Positions 13,919-20,403 of a stretch of 47,619 nt of DNA are shown here, piece by piece. A program made the position numbers and the translations under genes. The DNA is taken from assembly GCA_902492275.1 (NCBI GenBank), contig CABUKW010000007.1, positions 1 through 47,619 of the forward strand, read 5' to 3'. Within the stretch, counting starts at the first letter, position 1. Every line of letters begins with the position of its first letter. This stretch comes from an uncultured Peptococcaceae bacterium (lineage in GTDB: Bacteria; Bacillota; Peptococcia; Peptococcales; Peptococcaceae). Under the pieces are notes generated by a model that did not search any database, had not been told where the DNA came from, and was given only the letters and a program-made list of their open reading frames with translations.

Positions 13919-14037
13919 ATGATAAAGCTAGTAATGGAACTGGCCATTCTGACGGTGGCAGTCATAGCGGCAGCAGTAGCAATTATGAGGGCTTAGGCCA
14001 AGAGGTCATATTTGATGATAACGACTTGCCGTTTTGA
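13915..14037 (+). CDS. free SSB C-terminal-tail protein (40 aa)
   Basis: The whole protein is a Gly/Ser/Asn-rich flexible segment (SDGGSHSGSSSNYEG) ending in FDDNDLPF, the acidic hydrophobic tip by which bacterial single-stranded DNA-binding proteins dock their partners. There is no OB-fold DNA-binding domain here or upstream in any frame. Position directly after recT and the MBL gene is where many phages carry ssb. It has GGAGGTG 8 nt upstream and is coupled by ATGA to the 28-aa peptide. It is either a remnant of a deleted ssb or an independent SSB-tail mimic. Confidence 0.65.
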   Translation: MNDKASNGTGHSDGGSHSGSSSNYEGLGQEVIFDDNDLPF

Positions 14038-14050
14038 GGTGGTATGAATC

Positions 14051-14314
14051 ATGGCAAGAGAAGTGTTAAAAAATGCCCGTCAAGAGGCGGGCATGACACA
14101 ACAGCAAGTAGCTGATAGGCTTAATATTAATCTGAGATATTATCAAAAAATAGAGGCAGGCGCATCTACTGGTTCTTTTGAGATTTGGGACGCCTTGGAG
14201 GACATGTTAAAGATACATCAACGGAAACTCCGAGAGATTTCAGGTAACTATCGCGCTCAAGAAGAAAATCAGTTGGTACGTTTAAAAAGTCAGCAAGAGC
14301 AATTAGAGAATTAA
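14051..14314 (+). CDS. XRE-family regulator
   Basis: 87 aa. HTH residues 5-45 (KNARQEAGMTQQQVADRLNI, NLRYYQKIEAG) and then the EIWDALEDMLKIHQRKLRE segment known from small phage regulators. GAGGTGG precedes the ATG. Its 3' end overlaps the 3' end of the convergent XRE gene (14166-14441) by 149 nt. Both frames carry convincing family signatures outside the overlap. Confidence 0.75.
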   Translation: MAREVLKNARQEAGMTQQQVADRLNINLRYYQKIEAGASTGSFEIWDALEDMLKIHQRKLREISGNYRAQEENQLVRLKSQQEQLEN

Positions 14315-14441
14315 AAGGGGGTTCGCTATGGCCGCTTTCATATTTTTGATAAGAACGTAGAGCGATACCGACAGCATCAGCAGTTTCTTGTAACGTATAT
14401 CCCCTTGATATACGGGTTGCGCGTAATCTATCTGGAAACAT
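14166..14441 (-). CDS. XRE-family repressor of the second switch
   Basis: 91 aa with HTH (RLRATRISRGYTLQETADAV, GIALRSYQKYESGHSEPP) and the FLLERDSYLKSLGVSVDV tail seen in many Bacillota phage repressors. AGGAGG lies 6 nt before the ATG. It faces, divergently, a consensus promoter overlapped by two palindromes (14472-14525) and probably represses the BRO antirepressor operon while regulating itself. Its last ~30 codons lie opposite the 14051 gene. Confidence 0.78.
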   Translation of the reverse strand: MFPDRLRATRISRGYTLQETADAVGIALRSYQKYESGHSEPPFNSLIALADFLNVPTDFLLERDSYLKSLGVSVDVSLTCPPRRPKSQKNQ

Positions 14442-14465
14442 AAAATACCTCCTGAAATTTTACTA

Positions 14466-14494
14466 TTGACATACGCCATATTATGGCATATAAT
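14466..14494 (+). promoter_or_regulatory. consensus promoter of antirepressor operon
   Basis: Perfect TTGACA (14466-14471), 17-nt spacer, perfect TATAAT (14489-14494). Such strength requires repression in the lysogen, which the overlapping palindromes supply. Confidence 0.9.
14472..14490. promoter_or_regulatory. operator of second switch, site 1
   Basis: TACGCCATATTATGGCATA, 9+1+9 with one mismatch, fills the promoter spacer. Confidence 0.8.
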
Positions 14495-14506
14495 CACTGT
14501 AAAATA

Positions 14507-14525
14507 TACGCCATAATATGGCGTA
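14507..14525. promoter_or_regulatory. operator of second switch, site 2
   Basis: TACGCCATAATATGGCGTA, a perfect 9+1+9 palindrome just past the expected transcription start. Centres of sites 1 and 2 are 35 bp apart. Confidence 0.85.
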
Positions 14526-14543
14526 ATAGAGGAGAGATTAATC

Positions 14544-14795
14544 ATGTTTGAAGAAATGAACTGGTTTGCGATGGCTGATGATTTAGAAGCTGCTAAATTA
14601 GATTTAAACCGCACAAGTGATTTGCTGTTAGTATTGGAGGAAGGTGTTTTTAAGAATGGGGATTTGCAGCCGTATTATCGACAATATGAAGCAGTGTTAG
14701 ATGCTGCATTGGATAAGGTTTTGAAACAAAGTAAGATTATTTCTGAAATTGTATTGTCTTTGTATGAATTTAATAAAGAGTGTAAAGGAGCGTGA
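14544..14795 (+). CDS. hypothetical helical protein of antirepressor operon
   Basis: 83 aa, acidic, predicted all helical (MFEEMNWFAMADDLEAAKLD), no motif recognised. GAGGAGAG lies before the ATG. It is the first gene from the strong regulated promoter at 14466 and runs directly into the antirepressor gene, so it is likely made only after derepression. Confidence 0.65.
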   Translation: MFEEMNWFAMADDLEAAKLDLNRTSDLLLVLEEGVFKNGDLQPYYRQYEAVLDAALDKVLKQSKIISEIVLSLYEFNKECKGA

Positions 14796-14800
14796 AGATA

Positions 14801-15574
14801 GTGAATGATGTAAAGATTTTTGAAAATGCGGAATTTGGAAGTATTAGAGTAACAGAATTAAATGGGGAACCTTGGTTTGTTGGGAAAGATGTAGCAGATG
14901 CGCTAGGGTATAGCAATTCACGTAAAGCAATTATTGACCATGTTGATGAAGAAGATAAGGGGGTAACGAAATGTGACACCCTTGGAGGAAGTCAAGAATT
15001 AACGGTTATCAACGAATCTGGAATTTACTCATTGGTATTATCCAGCAAACTTCCGACAGCGAAAAAATTCAAACGTTGGGTAACCAGTGAGGTGCTACCA
15101 TTAATCCGTAAACATGGCGCTTATATGACACCAGAAAAATTGGAAGAGGCGTTGCTAGACCCTGACATACTAATTCGTTTGGCAACAGATTTAAAACAGG
15201 AAAGAGAACAACGTATAGCGGCACAGGCGAAGATAGAAACAGATAAACCCAAAGTATTATTTGCAGACGCAGTATGCACTAGCCAGACATCTATTTTAGT
15301 TGGTGATTTGGCAAAGTTGTTGAAGCAGAATGGAATAAACATGGGCCAAAATCGATTATTTGCTTATTTACGGGATAATGGTTATCTAATGAAACAGGGC
15401 AGCAGCAAGAACATGCCGACCCAGAAGAGCATGGAACTTGGATTGTTTGAAGTGAAAGAAAGTTCAATTACAAATCCAGACGGTTCAATCAGAATTACAA
15501 GAACAACGAAAGTCACAGGGAAGGGACAAGTTTATTTTATTAATAAATTGAACACTGTAGAAATGGTAGGTTAG
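14801..15574 (+). CDS. phage antirepressor (BRO-N + KilAC)
   Basis: 257 aa. The N-terminal BRO domain (EFGSIRVTELNGEPWFVGKD, ALGYSNSRKAI, NESGIYSLVLSSKLP, FKRWVTSEVLPLIRKHG) is joined to a C-terminal KilAC domain (about 150-250: GDLAKLLKQNGINMGQNRLF, RDNGYLMKQG). Such proteins inactivate phage repressors or control gene expression. I chose the GTG at 14801, 10 nt after GGAG; the earlier GTG at 14792 lies too close to that site. It is controlled by the second switch. Confidence 0.9.
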   Translation: MNDVKIFENAEFGSIRVTELNGEPWFVGKDVADALGYSNSRKAIIDHVDEEDKGVTKCDTLGGSQELTVINESGIYSLVLSSKLPTAKKFKRWVTSEVLPLIRKHGAYMTPEKLEEALLDPDILIRLATDLKQEREQRIAAQAKIETDKPKVLFADAVCTSQTSILVGDLAKLLKQNGINMGQNRLFAYLRDNGYLMKQGSSKNMPTQKSMELGLFEVKESSITNPDGSIRITRTTKVTGKGQVYFINKLNTVEMVG

Positions 15575-15587
15575 GCGAGGTGAGTGC

Positions 15588-16511
15588 ATGCAGCAGGGCT
15601 GGATTAAGTTGCACCGCTCTATTCTTGAGAATTTTTTATGGCAGGAAGAACGAAAGTTTAGTAAAGCGGAAGCTTGGCTGGAACTTTTACTTACAGCCAA
15701 TTATGAAGAACGAAAAATATTGATTGCAGGCCAATCCGTAAAAGTAGAAACTGGGCAAATACTTACCACGATGAAATATTTGGCACAGCATTGGGGTTGG
15801 TCGAGTTCTAAAGTCAAATTTTTCTTAAATTTACTTGAAGTTGAAGGCATGATTGCCACAAAAAGAACATCAAAATATACCCTTATAACCATATTGAAAT
15901 GGGGATTTTATCAAGGTCAGGAAGTGGAAAAAAATTATCAAAAAAACATCAAAAAAATATCAGAAAATTATCAAAAAAACACTACAGAAGAATTAAAGAA
16001 TAACAAGAATATAAATAATAATAATATATCTGGTGATGGTGGTGGAGGAAGAACGCGCGTGCACGCGAGCGAGGAAGCACCATCTGCAGAAGAACTGACA
16101 ATGTCCCTTGAAGTTGAGGCTGCGAAGGCAGCGGACAACCGTCCAACACACAGTCAGATAATTCACTATGGGGAAATTCCCACCACCGAAAACCAGCTGC
16201 AGCGGGTGCAGGCATTCACCGCTGAACTTTTTGGCCGGTACCGTCGAAAACGGGAATGCGTAGATGATGTGCGGCGTGTATTCGAGTATGCTTATCATCG
16301 GCAGGAGTTACCAGATGGCGAATTTGTTGCAGTTTTTGATGAGCAGAAAGCGGCGTTGCTGGAGTACGCTTTTGAACAGGCCGCAGCTGCAGGTCAGCCT
16401 AATTGGAAATACGTTGACGGCATTTATCGAAACTTTGAAAAACGCGGAATTAGGTCTATCGAAGATGCTTATGCCTATGAATGGCGGAGAAATTACGGAA
16501 CGACTACATGA
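15588..16511 (+). CDS. replication initiation protein (DnaD-like)
   Basis: 307 aa. An N-terminal winged-helix domain (about 1-110: GWIKLHRSILENFLWQ, LAQHWGWSSSKVKFFLNLLE) is followed by a low-complexity linker (N-rich and G-rich, 115-170) and a C-terminal DnaD-type domain (ALLEYAFEQAAAAGQPNWKY, VDGIYRNFEKRGIRS). Such proteins bind the phage origin and load host helicase. The linker-coding DNA holds iterated AT-rich repeats that could be the origin itself. No helicase or loader gene is seen in the window, so host proteins are probably used. Confidence 0.82.
   Translation: MQQGWIKLHRSILENFLWQEERKFSKAEAWLELLLTANYEERKILIAGQSVKVETGQILTTMKYLAQHWGWSSSKVKFFLNLLEVEGMIATKRTSKYTLITILKWGFYQGQEVEKNYQKNIKKISENYQKNTTEELKNNKNINNNNISGDGGGGRTRVHASEEAPSAEELTMSLEVEAAKAADNRPTHSQIIHYGEIPTTENQLQRVQAFTAELFGRYRRKRECVDDVRRVFEYAYHRQELPDGEFVAVFDEQKAALLEYAFEQAAAAGQPNWKYVDGIYRNFEKRGIRSIEDAYAYEWRRNYGTTT
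15931..15981. repeat. iterons in the initiator gene, candidate replication origin
   Basis: AAAATTATCAAAAAAACA occurs exactly at 15931-15948 and 15964-15981 (33-nt period). A partial copy, ATCAAAAAAATATCA, lies between. A very AT-rich tract (about 15990-16032) follows. Repeats inside the initiator gene next to an AT-rich segment are the layout of lambda-type origins. Origin function is inferred. Confidence 0.55.
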
Positions 16512-16866
16512 GCGAAGGTTCAAAGAAAAGAGGATGGAGCCATTGTCCACTAGCAAATACCGCAATCAAAAAGTGCAAATTAACGGGATAACCTTCGACA
16601 GTAAGCATGAGGCGCAGAGATATGCAGAACTGTTATTGCTTCAGCGAGCGGGCGAAATACAAGGTCTGAGGCTACAAGTTAGATTTGAGCTTATCCCAAA
16701 ACAGGAAGGGGAACGGGCTTGCTACTATATCGCAGATTTTGTATATAATATGGCTGCCACTGGGGAACTGGTTGTGGAGGATGCAAAGGGCGTAAAGACA
16801 GATGTTTATAAAATCAAGCGAAAATTAATGCTATGGGTACATGGTATACGAATCCGGGAGGTGTGA
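16477..16866 (+). CDS. DUF1064 family predicted nuclease
   Basis: About 129 aa. Typical DUF1064 blocks are present: SKYRNQKVQINGITFDSKHE, then QRYAELLLLQRAGEIQGLRL, ELIPKQ, YIADFVY and VVEDAKGV. The D...EDAK spacing fits a PD-(D/E)xK nuclease fold. The start is uncertain (16471, 16477 or 16533) because no strong ribosome site is present and the gene overlaps the initiator. It may resolve or trim DNA branches during replication. Confidence 0.75.
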   Translation: MNGGEITERLHERRFKEKRMEPLSTSKYRNQKVQINGITFDSKHEAQRYAELLLLQRAGEIQGLRLQVRFELIPKQEGERACYYIADFVYNMAATGELVVEDAKGVKTDVYKIKRKLMLWVHGIRIREV

Positions 16867-16868
16867 GT

Positions 16869-17858
16869 ATGTCAGTAAATCCCAAAAGGGTACATGGAGA
16901 ACTGCTGAAAGCATTTCAATTGCTAGGAAATAAATACGGTGTGCATGCTGTTTTTGAAGATTTTTTAGCGATGTATGCGTATGCTATCAGCAACAGCGTA
17001 GATGCTTACCACTATAAAAAACGGGAAGCGGATTACATGCGGATTGTTAAAAAATATAGTCGTGAAGAAATAGAGCAGATAGTGGCGCTTGGCGGCCATT
17101 TAATAATGGAGCATGAATCCCAGTCAGGCTATCCGCAAGATATTTTAGGGCCGCTGTTCCATGAGTTAAATTTGCATAACGAATATGCCGGGCAGTTTTT
17201 TTCGCCACAAAATATTTGTGACGCTATGGCTCAAATGGCTATAGGAACAGACAAATTGAACAACGGAAAAGCATATATCACTGTCATGGAGCCGGCTTGT
17301 GGTAGCGGTGCAATGGTATTGGCAGCTGCTAAAGCATTACAGGCACAGGGGCGTAATTATCAGCAAGAGATGATTGCCGTTTGTATCGATGTTGATTTCA
17401 AGTGCGTATGTATGACGTATATTCAATTGGCGTTACATGGTATTCCGGCAGTTATCATTCATGGGAATACGCTGACAACTGAAGAGCATTCACGCTGGTA
17501 TACGCCGATGTATTTTATTGGAGGATGGTATTGGAAGGAGCCAAGGTTAGGTATAACCGATGTGTTAAAGCCAGAGGTTGAAGCATATAGAATGGCCAGT
17601 AGCCCAATGTATGCTGCATTGAAAAAGATTCATTGTAATACAGAGGCGACCAATATAAGAGCAGCGCCTTTGCAAACAGAATCAGAGGAAAATCAACCAG
17701 TGGCTATACCTGAATCTATGGAAAAAGAAGAACAGCCTAGACTAATGGTTGAAAAGAAAAAACGCAAGAAAAAGAACCAAGTAGAACAACTATCATTATT
17801 CGGCCTGGCAGCGGAAAATGAGAGCAGTATAAAGATTGCAGGAGAAATATATGAATAA
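16869..17858 (+). CDS. N6 DNA methylase-like protein with clamp-binding tail
   Basis: 329 aa. It resembles the HsdM-type SAM-dependent methylase core: GQFFSPQNICDAMAQM and motif I EPACGSGAM (near 145-153). After motif I, where (N/D)PPY is expected, the sequence reads HGNTLTTEEHSRWYTPMYF, so the catalytic motif IV appears missing. A lysine-rich linker (VEKKKRKKKNQ) and QLSLF (307-311), the canonical sliding-clamp-binding motif, lie near the C-terminus. GGGAGGTG precedes the ATG at 16869. It overlaps the next gene by 8 nt. Confidence 0.8.
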   Translation: MSVNPKRVHGELLKAFQLLGNKYGVHAVFEDFLAMYAYAISNSVDAYHYKKREADYMRIVKKYSREEIEQIVALGGHLIMEHESQSGYPQDILGPLFHELNLHNEYAGQFFSPQNICDAMAQMAIGTDKLNNGKAYITVMEPACGSGAMVLAAAKALQAQGRNYQQEMIAVCIDVDFKCVCMTYIQLALHGIPAVIIHGNTLTTEEHSRWYTPMYFIGGWYWKEPRLGITDVLKPEVEAYRMASSPMYAALKKIHCNTEATNIRAAPLQTESEENQPVAIPESMEKEEQPRLMVEKKKRKKKNQVEQLSLFGLAAENESSIKIAGEIYE

Positions 17859-18843
17859 AACAAAAATTGATTGGGCTGATTATACATGGAATCCAGTCAC
17901 AGGATGTTATCATGATTGCCCATATTGTTATGCAAGAAAAATTGCGACAAGGTTTGCAGGGGATGTCCGGATGAATATGGCGGATAGCCGGTGCGTTGGA
18001 GATAAAGAGAACGGTTTATTGGAACTGGCGCAGCCTTTTGAGTCTGGACAAACACATTTAGCATTTCCATTTGGTTTTCTGCCGACGCTACATCATTATC
18101 GTTTGAAAGTGTTGAATGAATTAAAAAATGGGCAGAACATATTTGTTTGCTCTATGGCTGATTTATTTGGAGAATGGGTACCGGATAGATGGATTGAGCT
18201 TGTTTTTGCTACTTGCAAGGAACATCCGCTTCACAATTATTTGTTTCTGACAAAAAACCCCAAGAGATATGCGCAGCTAGCGGCGGCAGGGAGATTACCT
18301 AGACAATCAAACATGTGGTATGGCTCCACGGTGACTGGCCCAGAGCAAGGATATTTTTATGACGCTGGTTACAATACATTTTTATCCATTGAACCAATAT
18401 TAGGTGAGCAGCGTTTTATCCAAAATACAGCAGCTTTGCCTAAATGGGTAATCATAGGCGCTGAAACTGGCAATCGGGGTGGAAAAGTAATCCCAAGGAA
18501 AGAATGGATAGACGATATTTTATCTTACTGTAAGGATCTTGATATACCGGTTTTTCTGAAAAATAGCTTGAAAGAGATGTATGGCGAGAATTTGATTCAA
18601 GAATGGCCGAAAGAGCTGATGGAGAGGAAGATGGGTTTAGTAAAAAGGGGGAAATTAATAGGCCGTTGCTTTCTATGCGGAAAAGAGCAGATGAAAAATC
18701 AAATGCAGAATTTACGATCCAGAAAAGGCAGGGGGACGCCTACAGAAAATTTTGGTTATTTGTGCGATGAATGTTACCAAATCATGAAAAATGCGATAGA
18801 ACACAATAAAAAAATTGGGGTGTATGATAATGAGAATAGATAA
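17851..18843 (+). CDS. phage Gp37/Gp68 family (DUF5131) protein
   Basis: 330 aa. The N-terminus NKTKIDWADYTWNPVTGCYH then DCPYCYARK is the family signature; its C19, C23, C26 match the CX3CX2C spacing of radical-SAM iron-sulfur sites. FSMADLFGEWVP-type and LTKNPKRY blocks also fit. After about residue 270 there is an added four-cysteine zinc motif (CFLCGKEQ ... CDECYQ). Family function is unsettled, commonly thought to be nucleic-acid or guanine-related modification. AGGAG precedes the ATG, which overlaps the methylase stop. Confidence 0.82.
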   Translation: MNKTKIDWADYTWNPVTGCYHDCPYCYARKIATRFAGDVRMNMADSRCVGDKENGLLELAQPFESGQTHLAFPFGFLPTLHHYRLKVLNELKNGQNIFVCSMADLFGEWVPDRWIELVFATCKEHPLHNYLFLTKNPKRYAQLAAAGRLPRQSNMWYGSTVTGPEQGYFYDAGYNTFLSIEPILGEQRFIQNTAALPKWVIIGAETGNRGGKVIPRKEWIDDILSYCKDLDIPVFLKNSLKEMYGENLIQEWPKELMERKMGLVKRGKLIGRCFLCGKEQMKNQMQNLRSRKGRGTPTENFGYLCDECYQIMKNAIEHNKKIGVYDNENR

Positions 18844-19873
18844 GCAGCTTTTTGCAGAAAAATTGAAAAGGTTAAAAGGAATCATCCCTACAGGCGGCAT
18901 GATTGAAAGCTTGCAGGGTGTGTTAGTGGCTGATGGAATGGTAACAGCGAATAACTTAAATTATGGTATGCAGGTGCCGCTTAACGTTTCTGATTGCACG
19001 GAACGTTTTTTCCTACCGCAGAAAGCGATAGATTTAATTCAGCGGCTACCGGACGGGATGATGGATATAGAAGTTGGCGAGGATTACTCTGTGCAAATCA
19101 GGATAGGGAATATCAGCAATAAATTTTCTGGCATTAATCCAGATACGGTTCCCAAGCTGCCTGTGATTGAAAAAAGTGAAAAAACATGGGTAGATGCGGA
19201 GGAATTTCTTACAGCGATTAAAACAGTCATTTATGCTACTGAAAAAACGCATCCTCGCCAAGTGATGGCAGCGGTGGCATTACTGGCCGAAGATGGACTG
19301 CTTAATATTGTAGCAACAGATTCGCATCGATTGGCGTGGTACCAGATGGAGTATTTAGAAAAAATGTCGCTAATCATTCCGACCGATGCCGCACAACAAT
19401 TGATTAGGGCAAATCTGACAGACAAATTAACGATACATGACAATAAAAATAACGCTTTGTTTGAAACAGCAGATTGCAGATTCTTTGCCAGAACAGTTGC
19501 AGAATCGTATGTCAATTATCAAATGCTATTTAGGGGTATGCAGGATAGTAATTTGACAGTGGACAAGCGTAAATTAATTGATGCCTTGGAACGCGCGAGT
19601 ATCTCCGCGGACAATAACGTTGTACGGTTACAATTTCACGATGACGGTGTTTTGACGGTAAAAGCGCAATCGCAATATGGACAGTTTGCCGAAGACATAG
19701 AAGTGGATGGTCCAAAAGAAGACTTTACAATAGCTTGTAATGTTAAATTTGTCTTGGACGCGCTGAGATCGCATCCAGAGGATGTAGTCGAAGGCGTCGT
19801 AAAAGGACCGCTGGCGCCGATATTTTTCAAAAATGAAAGTTTAAAAACGCTATTTTTGCCGGTTCGTGCGTGA
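18830..19873 (+). CDS. phage DNA polymerase sliding clamp (DnaN-like)
   Basis: 347 aa, close to the ~370 of host beta clamps. Typical blocks: GMIESLQGVLVADG, FFLPQKAIDLIQRLPDG, NISNKFSGINPDTVPKLP, VATDSHRLAWYQ and a C-terminus LAPIFFKNESLKTLFLPVRA, where the clamp fold ends in a conserved partner-binding pocket. I chose the ATG at 18830, 7 nt after GGGGTG. A phage-owned clamp is uncommon; the two nearest partners with clamp-binding motifs are encoded on each side of it. Confidence 0.9.
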   Translation: MRIDKQLFAEKLKRLKGIIPTGGMIESLQGVLVADGMVTANNLNYGMQVPLNVSDCTERFFLPQKAIDLIQRLPDGMMDIEVGEDYSVQIRIGNISNKFSGINPDTVPKLPVIEKSEKTWVDAEEFLTAIKTVIYATEKTHPRQVMAAVALLAEDGLLNIVATDSHRLAWYQMEYLEKMSLIIPTDAAQQLIRANLTDKLTIHDNKNNALFETADCRFFARTVAESYVNYQMLFRGMQDSNLTVDKRKLIDALERASISADNNVVRLQFHDDGVLTVKAQSQYGQFAEDIEVDGPKEDFTIACNVKFVLDALRSHPEDVVEGVVKGPLAPIFFKNESLKTLFLPVRA

Positions 19874-19887
19874 GAGGTGGGACGATT

Positions 19888-20403
19888 ATGACAGTCATTG
19901 ATGATGCATTAAAAAAATTAAAAACGGAGTCCGAGACGGAAATAAAAGACCGATACGGTAAGGTTATAAAAACCTATGTATATAACGCTGTCAGCGGGTT
20001 TTGTGCGCAAAATGAAATTTTTGCCAAAGCTGTACTGGAAGGCGGAGAATTTGCTGAATGCATTAAGCATTGTACACAGGGCATTCAGAATAATTCTGGA
20101 ATATCAGATATTGATATTTACCGGAGAGCTGTGCAGTTTTATTTTCCAGGAGCAACGGTGGATTTTAAAATCGCTATTGTTTTAAACGAAAACGAATATC
20201 AGGTTATTGACGAACCCCAGCGTGTTAATAGCAAGGCGGCAAGTAAAAAAGACAAACCTGCGGATAAGAAAAAAACTGGTGATAAGAAAGCCGTAGTAAA
20301 GCAGCCGAAAGATAAGAATTTGCAAAAACAATCTAAGAAGCAGCCGTTACAGAATCACGTTATCCAGCTTGACTTGTTTTCAGAGGAGGGCGGATTATGC
20401 TGA
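19888..20403 (+). CDS. PcfK-like protein with clamp-binding tail
   Basis: 171 aa. The PcfK-like region (about 20-100) includes AVSGFCAQNEIFAKAVLEGG, ECIKHCTQGI and YRRAVQFYFPGATVDFKI. A long lysine-rich disordered linker (about 115-155) leads to QLDLF at 160-164, again the sliding-clamp-binding consensus. GAGGTGGG precedes the ATG. The gene starts 15 nt after the clamp gene and overlaps the PcfJ-like gene by 7 nt, as in the conjugative-element pcfK-pcfJ pairs. Confidence 0.82.
   Translation: MTVIDDALKKLKTESETEIKDRYGKVIKTYVYNAVSGFCAQNEIFAKAVLEGGEFAECIKHCTQGIQNNSGISDIDIYRRAVQFYFPGATVDFKIAIVLNENEYQVIDEPQRVNSKAASKKDKPADKKKTGDKKAVVKQPKDKNLQKQSKKQPLQNHVIQLDLFSEEGGLC

Noticed and set aside
15929..15985. 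Short repeats resembling a CRISPR array
   Set aside because: Only two exact copies, with a short gap, inside a coding region; spacer and repeat lengths do not fit CRISPR. Kept as iterons.
16264..16476. N-terminal extension of the DUF1064 protein
   Set aside because: This part lies wholly within the initiator gene in another frame and is not protein-like; the domain begins after the ATG at 16477.
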